NCBI GenBank assembly: GCA_016704275.1
Contig: JADJAK010000003.1
Coordinates: 310,001-374,000 of the forward strand
Source of the DNA: Gemmatimonadota bacterium
GTDB lineage: Bacteria; Gemmatimonadota; Gemmatimonadetes; Gemmatimonadales; GWC2-71-9
Direction: 5' to 3'
DNA: 64,000 nt
Made by a program: the position numbers and the translations under genes. The notes below the pieces were generated by a model. That model was given only the letters and a program-made list of their open reading frames with translations, searched no databases and was not told the DNA's origin. Of this stretch, positions 59,880-64,000 are shown one piece after another. How positions within the stretch are numbered: the first letter of the stretch is position 1; each line of letters begins with the position of its first letter.

Positions 59880-61981
59880 TCCGGACACGCCTGCTTGCTG
59901 GACTGGTTCTGTTGACGGCACCGACGATCGCCGAGGCGCAGGTTGCCATCACCGGCTTCACGCCGCTCGGCGCCGCACGCGAAGCCGCACTCGAGGCGCG
60001 GCTGCTCGCGGTGCCCGAGGCGGCGACGGCGCGCACCCATGCCCGCACGTTGGCGGCCAGACCGCACATTGCGGGCACGCCGGCGCAGCGGGCGACGGCG
60101 GACTACGTCCTCACGACGATGGCCTCCTACGGGCTCGACACGATGCGGGTGCCGTTCCGCGTCTACCTGCCGTATCACGATTCGACCGTGGTGGAACGGC
60201 TCACGCCGACGCGCCGTCGCCTCGACCTCAGTGAACCGGCCGTTGCGGGCGACCCGACCACCGGACTGCAGCGCTGGCCCGCAATGAATGGCAATGCCGG
60301 CGCCGGCGACGTGCGTGCGCCGCTGATCTACGTGAACTACGGCCTCCCGGCCGACTACGCCACGCTCGATTCGCTCGGCATCGCGGTGAAAGGGCGCATC
60401 GTCATCGCGCGGTACGGGCGCTCCTTCCGCGGCATCAAGGCGCGCGAGGCCGAAGCGCATGGCGCGGTCGGGCTGCTGATCTACAGCGATCCGCTCGACG
60501 ACGGATTCACGCAGGGTGACGTCTATCCGGAAGGTCCGATGCGGCCCGCGACGGGGGTGCAGCGCGGCTCGATCTACAACGGCTTCGGCGATCCGACGAC
60601 GCCGGGGTGGCCGTCCACGCTCGACGCGAAGCGTGCGGCCCCCGAGACGCTTACGCTGCCGAAGATTCCGGTGGTTCCCATTTCCTATGGCAACGCCGGC
60701 CAGCTGCTTGGTGAGATGCGCGGTCCGTCGGTCCCCGCTGGCTGGCAGGGTGGTCTGGCGTTCCGCTATCACCTCGGCGACGAGAAGGTGCAGGCGCGTG
60801 TTGCGCTCTGGCCCGAGCGCGGCGAGCGTGCCTTCAAGACGATCGTCAACACCTTCGGCGTGATTCGCGGGTCGCAGTTTCCCGACGAGATGGTCATCGT
60901 CGGCGGGCATCGCGATGCCTGGGGCCCGGGCGCGGCCGACAACGTTTCCGGTGTCGTCTCGATTCTGGAGGCCGCGGAGGCGTGGGGTGCAGCACTCAAG
61001 GCGGGCCACCGTCCGCTCCGGACGATCGTCTTCGCCACCTGGGACGCCGAGGAGTGGGGGTTGGTCGGGTCGACCGAGTGGGTCGAGCTGATGCGCGACA
61101 CCCTGTCGGCCAATGCTGTCGCCTACCTGAACCAGGATGTGGCGGCGTCCGGTCGCTCGTTCGGTGGCGGGGGGACTGCGTCACTGGCGGCGTTCCTGCG
61201 CGACGCGACGCACGGGATCCGGCAGCCGGGTGATACCGGCTCGATCTACCGTGACTGGGCGCAACGCACGGTCACCACACAGCGGCCGCTGCCGCCCGTC
61301 GGCGATCTCGGCGGCGGGTCGGACTTCGCCGGCTTCTACAACATGCTCGGGCTGCCGTCGATCGAGTTCGGCTTCGGTGGCCCGGGCGGCGTGTATCACA
61401 GCGCGTACGACAGCTACACCTGGATGGAGCGGTTCGGCGATCCGGGATACCTGAGCCATGTCGCCGCGGGTCAACTGTCGTCGGTGATTCTGTCCCGACT
61501 GGCAAACGCGGCCGTCGTCCCGCTCGATCACGGCATGCTCGGGGCGTACCTCCTCACGCTGGTCGAGCGCACGCGTCGTGAGCCGGGGGCGGCCACCATC
61601 GGTGGCGAATTGGATGGCGTGGCGGCGGCCGCGCGAGAGCTTGAGGCGGCCGGCGCGCGCTTTACATCGGCGCGCGACGCCCTGTTGACCAGCAATCCGG
61701 ATCCGGGGTCGCTCGCCGAGGCGAATCGGCTGCTGCGGCGCGTCGAACCGATGCTGGCGCGGCCGAGTGGCCTGGTGGGACGGCCGCTGTTGAAGAACCT
61801 GATCTTCGCGTCGGATCGCGACAACGGCTATTCCAACGTGCAGTTCCCCGGAGTTGTCGAGGCACTGCGCGATCACGACTCGACGCGTGCCGCTGCCGAG
61901 GCAAAGGAGCTGGCCGAGCGCATTCAGAACGCCGCGAAGGGCGTCGATGCGGCCCGGGCTGCGCTCCCGCCTCGACGCTGA
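59876..61981 (+). CDS. Exported M28B peptidase (glutamate carboxypeptidase II-like)
   Basis: A 701-residue peptidase. A signal peptide (LLAGLVLLTAPTIAEAQ) is followed by a PA domain (about 130-270), the zinc-peptidase domain with VGGHRDAWGPGAADNVSG (metal His and bridging Asp), WDAEEWGLVGSTEW (catalytic and metal Glu), LNQDVA (metal Asp) and GGVYHSAYDSYTWME (metal His), and a C-terminal helical dimerisation domain like that of transferrin-receptor-type proteins. It may process small peptides or N-acyl amino acids outside the cell membrane. Confidence 0.9.
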   Translation: MIRTRLLAGLVLLTAPTIAEAQVAITGFTPLGAAREAALEARLLAVPEAATARTHARTLAARPHIAGTPAQRATADYVLTTMASYGLDTMRVPFRVYLPYHDSTVVERLTPTRRRLDLSEPAVAGDPTTGLQRWPAMNGNAGAGDVRAPLIYVNYGLPADYATLDSLGIAVKGRIVIARYGRSFRGIKAREAEAHGAVGLLIYSDPLDDGFTQGDVYPEGPMRPATGVQRGSIYNGFGDPTTPGWPSTLDAKRAAPETLTLPKIPVVPISYGNAGQLLGEMRGPSVPAGWQGGLAFRYHLGDEKVQARVALWPERGERAFKTIVNTFGVIRGSQFPDEMVIVGGHRDAWGPGAADNVSGVVSILEAAEAWGAALKAGHRPLRTIVFATWDAEEWGLVGSTEWVELMRDTLSANAVAYLNQDVAASGRSFGGGGTASLAAFLRDATHGIRQPGDTGSIYRDWAQRTVTTQRPLPPVGDLGGGSDFAGFYNMLGLPSIEFGFGGPGGVYHSAYDSYTWMERFGDPGYLSHVAAGQLSSVILSRLANAAVVPLDHGMLGAYLLTLVERTRREPGAATIGGELDGVAAAARELEAAGARFTSARDALLTSNPDPGSLAEANRLLRRVEPMLARPSGLVGRPLLKNLIFASDRDNGYSNVQFPGVVEALRDHDSTRAAAEAKELAERIQNAAKGVDAARAALPPRR

Positions 61982-61999
61982 GCCGCCCGACCCTCAGCG
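61976..61999. terminator. Weak hairpin between the converging M28B and TIR genes
   Basis: A perfect 7-bp inverted repeat, CGCTGAG (61976-61982) with CTCAGCG (61993-61999), loop of 10. It contains the M28B stop and touches the TIR stop. No T-run. Confidence 0.35.
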
Positions 62000-63433
62000 C
62001 AGCGTGAACCGTTGCTGCGCGAGGGTGCGCTGCCCGTCGTCACAGGCGATCAGATATTGCCCGACCGGCCAGCCGCCCGCCGTCTCGCGACCGAATGGGA
62101 TCGCCGCCCAGGTCGAGGTCCACGTCGGCTGAATGTCGTAGCGCAGCGTGGCGCGGCCCATTTCGGTGGTGCCGTCGCGAAGGAAGCGGCACGTGAGTGC
62201 CGCCTGGAGTCGGCGACCGGGTGCGTCGTGGTTGAGCAACACCTTGGCGCCGATGTAGGTGGTCTGCGCCGACTCGAAGGTCGTGGTCGGACTCTGTGAG
62301 GCCTCCGGCGGCAGTTGACGACCCGACGGAAAGAGCGTGATCCGCCGCACGCGCGCATGGATGCGAGCCAGCGGTTCGGCGGTTGCGACCGGACCATCAG
62401 AGGCGGGCGACGCCGCGCCGTCACCCGATGCGACGATCCGGAACCAGTTGCGGAAGATCAGCTCCTCGCCATAGTAGCAGCGCACTTCGTGACGCCCGAG
62501 CTGCCACCAGCCCGGCGTGTCGCGGCCGTATCCGTAAGTGTGATAGCTCTCGGTCCAGGCGGCCTGGAGTTTCGCCACGATGGCGATGGTGGTGATCACC
62601 GTGCCACCGTCACGCGTAACGGTGCACGAGAACGGAATCGTGAAGTCGCGACCCGGCGCGTCGTAGGTCAGCTTGAGTTCGGGGTAGAGATAGCGGGCCC
62701 GGCCGATCGCGAACGAGTCGGCGTACGCGCGGGTGGTCAGCGTCGGTGTTTCTCGCGGCCCTTCGAAGAAGCGCATCGTCGCCCCGGTCACGCGGACGGA
62801 GAGTGCGGTGCCGCCACTACTCGACACCTCCTTCACCTCGAACTGCACGCCCTCCTTGGGCCGGGCACGAGTGGCGTACCACCCACCCCCGAGCAGGACG
62901 ATCCCGAGGAGCGCGGCCGGCGTGCGATAGCGACGCCACTGGCGCGGTGGCCCCTTCTTCACCGGGCGCTTCGGCAGCCCCTCGGGGATCGGACGGGGCG
63001 GTGCCGTCGGTGTGGGCCCCGCGCCACTCGGCGCGGCGAGCAGCGGCAGGATCTTCTCCGCGAGCAATTCCGTGTGCCGCTGGAGGTCCGGCGTGAGCGC
63101 GTCGAGCCAGTGACGCGTGCGCAGGTGGTACTCCATCGCCCCATCCGGCATCACGTCTTCGATGCGGAATGGAATGATGATCGCGCCCTTGCGGACCGCG
63201 GCGTCCACTTCGTTGATCACGTGCTCGGACCGGTTGGCGTTGGTGGAGAACACCACCACCAGGACGCGGCAGCCGCTGATGCCTTCCATGATCGATTTGG
63301 CCCAGATCGCCCCGGCCGTGATGTCGCGCGGTGCGATCCAGCAGCGGATGCCGGCACTCTCGAGCCCGTGCAGGACGGCGAGCGCCGCCGGCTGATCGGT
63401 GCTGGAGTAGGAAATGAAGACGTCGTGGGCCAT
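61994..63433 (-). CDS. Membrane TIR-domain protein with a duplicated extracytoplasmic domain
   Basis: A 479-residue protein. The N-terminal TIR domain (about 1-120) opens HDVFISYSSTDQPAA, then IRCWIAPRDITAGAIW, SIMEGISG, and ends at HWLDAL. Glu 50 in SIMEGI fits the catalytic Glu of NAD-cleaving TIR domains. A Pro/Lys/Arg linker leads to one membrane helix (about 172-190, PAALLGIVLLGGGWY), then two copies of a beta-rich domain: each has DAPGR, a Cys, RDG, a Trp and a YGR or FGR-x-T-x-GW block. The topology places TIR in the cytoplasm and the repeats outside. ATG 63433 starts the TIR fold. It is divergent from a SLOG-like gene. Confidence 0.8.
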   Translation of the reverse strand: MAHDVFISYSSTDQPAALAVLHGLESAGIRCWIAPRDITAGAIWAKSIMEGISGCRVLVVVFSTNANRSEHVINEVDAAVRKGAIIIPFRIEDVMPDGAMEYHLRTRHWLDALTPDLQRHTELLAEKILPLLAAPSGAGPTPTAPPRPIPEGLPKRPVKKGPPRQWRRYRTPAALLGIVLLGGGWYATRARPKEGVQFEVKEVSSSGGTALSVRVTGATMRFFEGPRETPTLTTRAYADSFAIGRARYLYPELKLTYDAPGRDFTIPFSCTVTRDGGTVITTIAIVAKLQAAWTESYHTYGYGRDTPGWWQLGRHEVRCYYGEELIFRNWFRIVASGDGAASPASDGPVATAEPLARIHARVRRITLFPSGRQLPPEASQSPTTTFESAQTTYIGAKVLLNHDAPGRRLQAALTCRFLRDGTTEMGRATLRYDIQPTWTSTWAAIPFGRETAGGWPVGQYLIACDDGQRTLAQQRFTLR

Positions 63434-63577
63434 GGACCGCGGGGGAGGGAGGAGAGCAAGAACATCGCTCTCACCGGGCAGGGCCGCAACCGGCCGCGTG
63501 CCTTCCGGGGCGGCCCCGCGACCGTTAGATCTTGGGGGTTGCCCCAGCGTACCCTGCCACCCTCCGACCCTGACCCC
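63434..63577. promoter_or_regulatory. Divergent region between the TIR and SLOG-like genes
   Basis: 144 bp that must hold promoters for both genes if both are transcribed independently. It contains an imperfectly spaced inverted repeat GAGAGC/GCTCTC with a 9-base gap (63455-63475) and a possible TTAGAT -10 box at 63525-63530 for the plus strand; no good -35 box. No ribosome binding site is obvious for either gene. Confidence 0.35.
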
Positions 63578-64000
63578 ATGCCCTCTGCATCCCCCGAACC
63601 AGTCCGCGCCGATCTCCGGCCCCGCGTCGCCATCCGGGTCGGGGTGGTCGGCCATCGGGCCGAGCGCCTCGAAGGGGTGGACCGCGGACTGCTACGGGGA
63701 ACCCTGGCCCGGCTCCTTCGTCAGGTCCGCGAAAGCGCCGTGGCGACCACGGCGGATGTGCGGCACTATCGGTCGGACGGACCGCGGCTCACGCTGCTCA
63801 CCGGGATGGCCGACGGTACCGATCGCGATGCCGTCGATGCGGCACACACCGAGCCGTCCTGGGCGGTGCATGCGGTGTTGCCGTTCCCGATCGAGGGACA
63901 TCACGCCACCACTCAGGAGGGGCTGCGTGCCGCAATTGAGGGCTGCGCGGCCGTCACGGTCCTCGACGGCGTGGCTGGGCGGTACGACGCCTACGTCCCG
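63578..64000 (+). CDS. SLOG-like nucleotide-binding protein, 5' part
   Basis: 141 codons run from ATG 63578 to the end of the window with no stop. The start of the fold reads RVGVVGHRAERL, close to the VGVTGHR opening of SLOG-superfamily domains. It continues with LLTGMADGTDRDAVDAA and AVHAVLPFPIEGHH, which match the loop that binds nucleotide or ligand in that fold, then VTVLDGVAGRYDAYV. SLOG proteins bind nucleotide-derived signals and are often next to TIR or membrane effectors in conflict systems. The C-terminal part and any effector domain are outside the window. Confidence 0.7.
   Translation, partial: MPSASPEPVRADLRPRVAIRVGVVGHRAERLEGVDRGLLRGTLARLLRQVRESAVATTADVRHYRSDGPRLTLLTGMADGTDRDAVDAAHTEPSWAVHAVLPFPIEGHHATTQEGLRAAIEGCAAVTVLDGVAGRYDAYVP

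Overview
The window is a GC-rich bacterial chromosome segment, densely packed and mostly coded on the plus strand. Genes are often translationally coupled through ATGA, GTGA or TGATG overlaps. The content (many secreted M28-type peptidases, Ig-like lipoproteins with lipoboxes, a MoxR/DUF58/BatA operon, flotillin-like FloA with NfeD, promoters with TAnnnT -10 boxes and 17-bp spacers) points to a Gram-negative soil-type bacterium. Gemmatimonadota is my best guess, but that is inference from memory of gene content and not from any search. There is no phage, insertion sequence, CRISPR array or rRNA operon.

Layout. 1-3680: end of an unrecognised gene, then AtuA-like, AtuA C-terminal-like and crotonase-family genes and a small membrane protein. 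3751-6960: recQ, convergent with a zinc-metalloprotease lipoprotein. 7506-9824: RNase E/G, then rplU and rpmA. 9833-10860: heptamer repeats, a glycerophosphodiester phosphodiesterase and DnaA-box-like sites. 10861-12442: ECF sigma factor, anti-sigma factor and Spy/CpxP-like protein. 12500-15558: nfeD, floA, an unknown gene, and ppa on the minus strand. 15641: tRNA-Leu(CAA) with a strong terminator. 16565-23608: five-gene MoxR/DUF58/BatA operon. 23683-26873: pmbA/tldD-like pair, the second frameshifted in a poly-G tract. 27073-29123: DUF4159 and thioredoxin-like genes on the minus strand. 29232-33634: lipoprotein, leucyl aminopeptidase, TonB-plug outer-membrane protein. 33719-38944: yicC, gmk, rpoZ, coaBC, uracil-DNA glycosylase, dnaB. 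38944-43646: radA, ispD, tsaC-type, LMW phosphatase, aroE, comF. 43643-48185: gap, pgk, tpiA, secG, carA. 48267-50316: HU, moaD, moaE, moaA. 50404-52736: M28 peptidase and a degenerate SPOUT protein. 52849-58401: mdh, sdhC, sdhA, sdhB and an outer-membrane protein. 58425-61981: beta-propeller lipoprotein and M28B peptidase. 61994-64000: a membrane TIR-domain protein divergent from the start of a SLOG-like gene.

How the genes work together. The housekeeping blocks are coherent: lower glycolysis (gap-pgk-tpiA) is joined to protein export (secG) and pyrimidine/arginine precursor synthesis (carA); mdh and sdhCAB form a TCA/respiratory block; HU is joined to molybdopterin-synthesis genes. The envelope-facing modules are the sigma/anti-sigma/Spy-like trio, the MoxR/BatA operon and NfeD/FloA.

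The most unusual items are: (1) the TIR receptor-like protein paired with a divergent SLOG-like gene at the right edge, a candidate nucleotide-signalling or defence pair; (2) three intergenic loci where arrays of different 7-bp repeats face inverted copies of themselves; (3) a possible frameshift in the tldD-like gene at a seven-G run; (4) promoters whose -35/-10 spacer or -35 box is made of an upstream gene's hairpin; and (5) a SPOUT methyltransferase homologue that has lost its cofactor-binding motifs.
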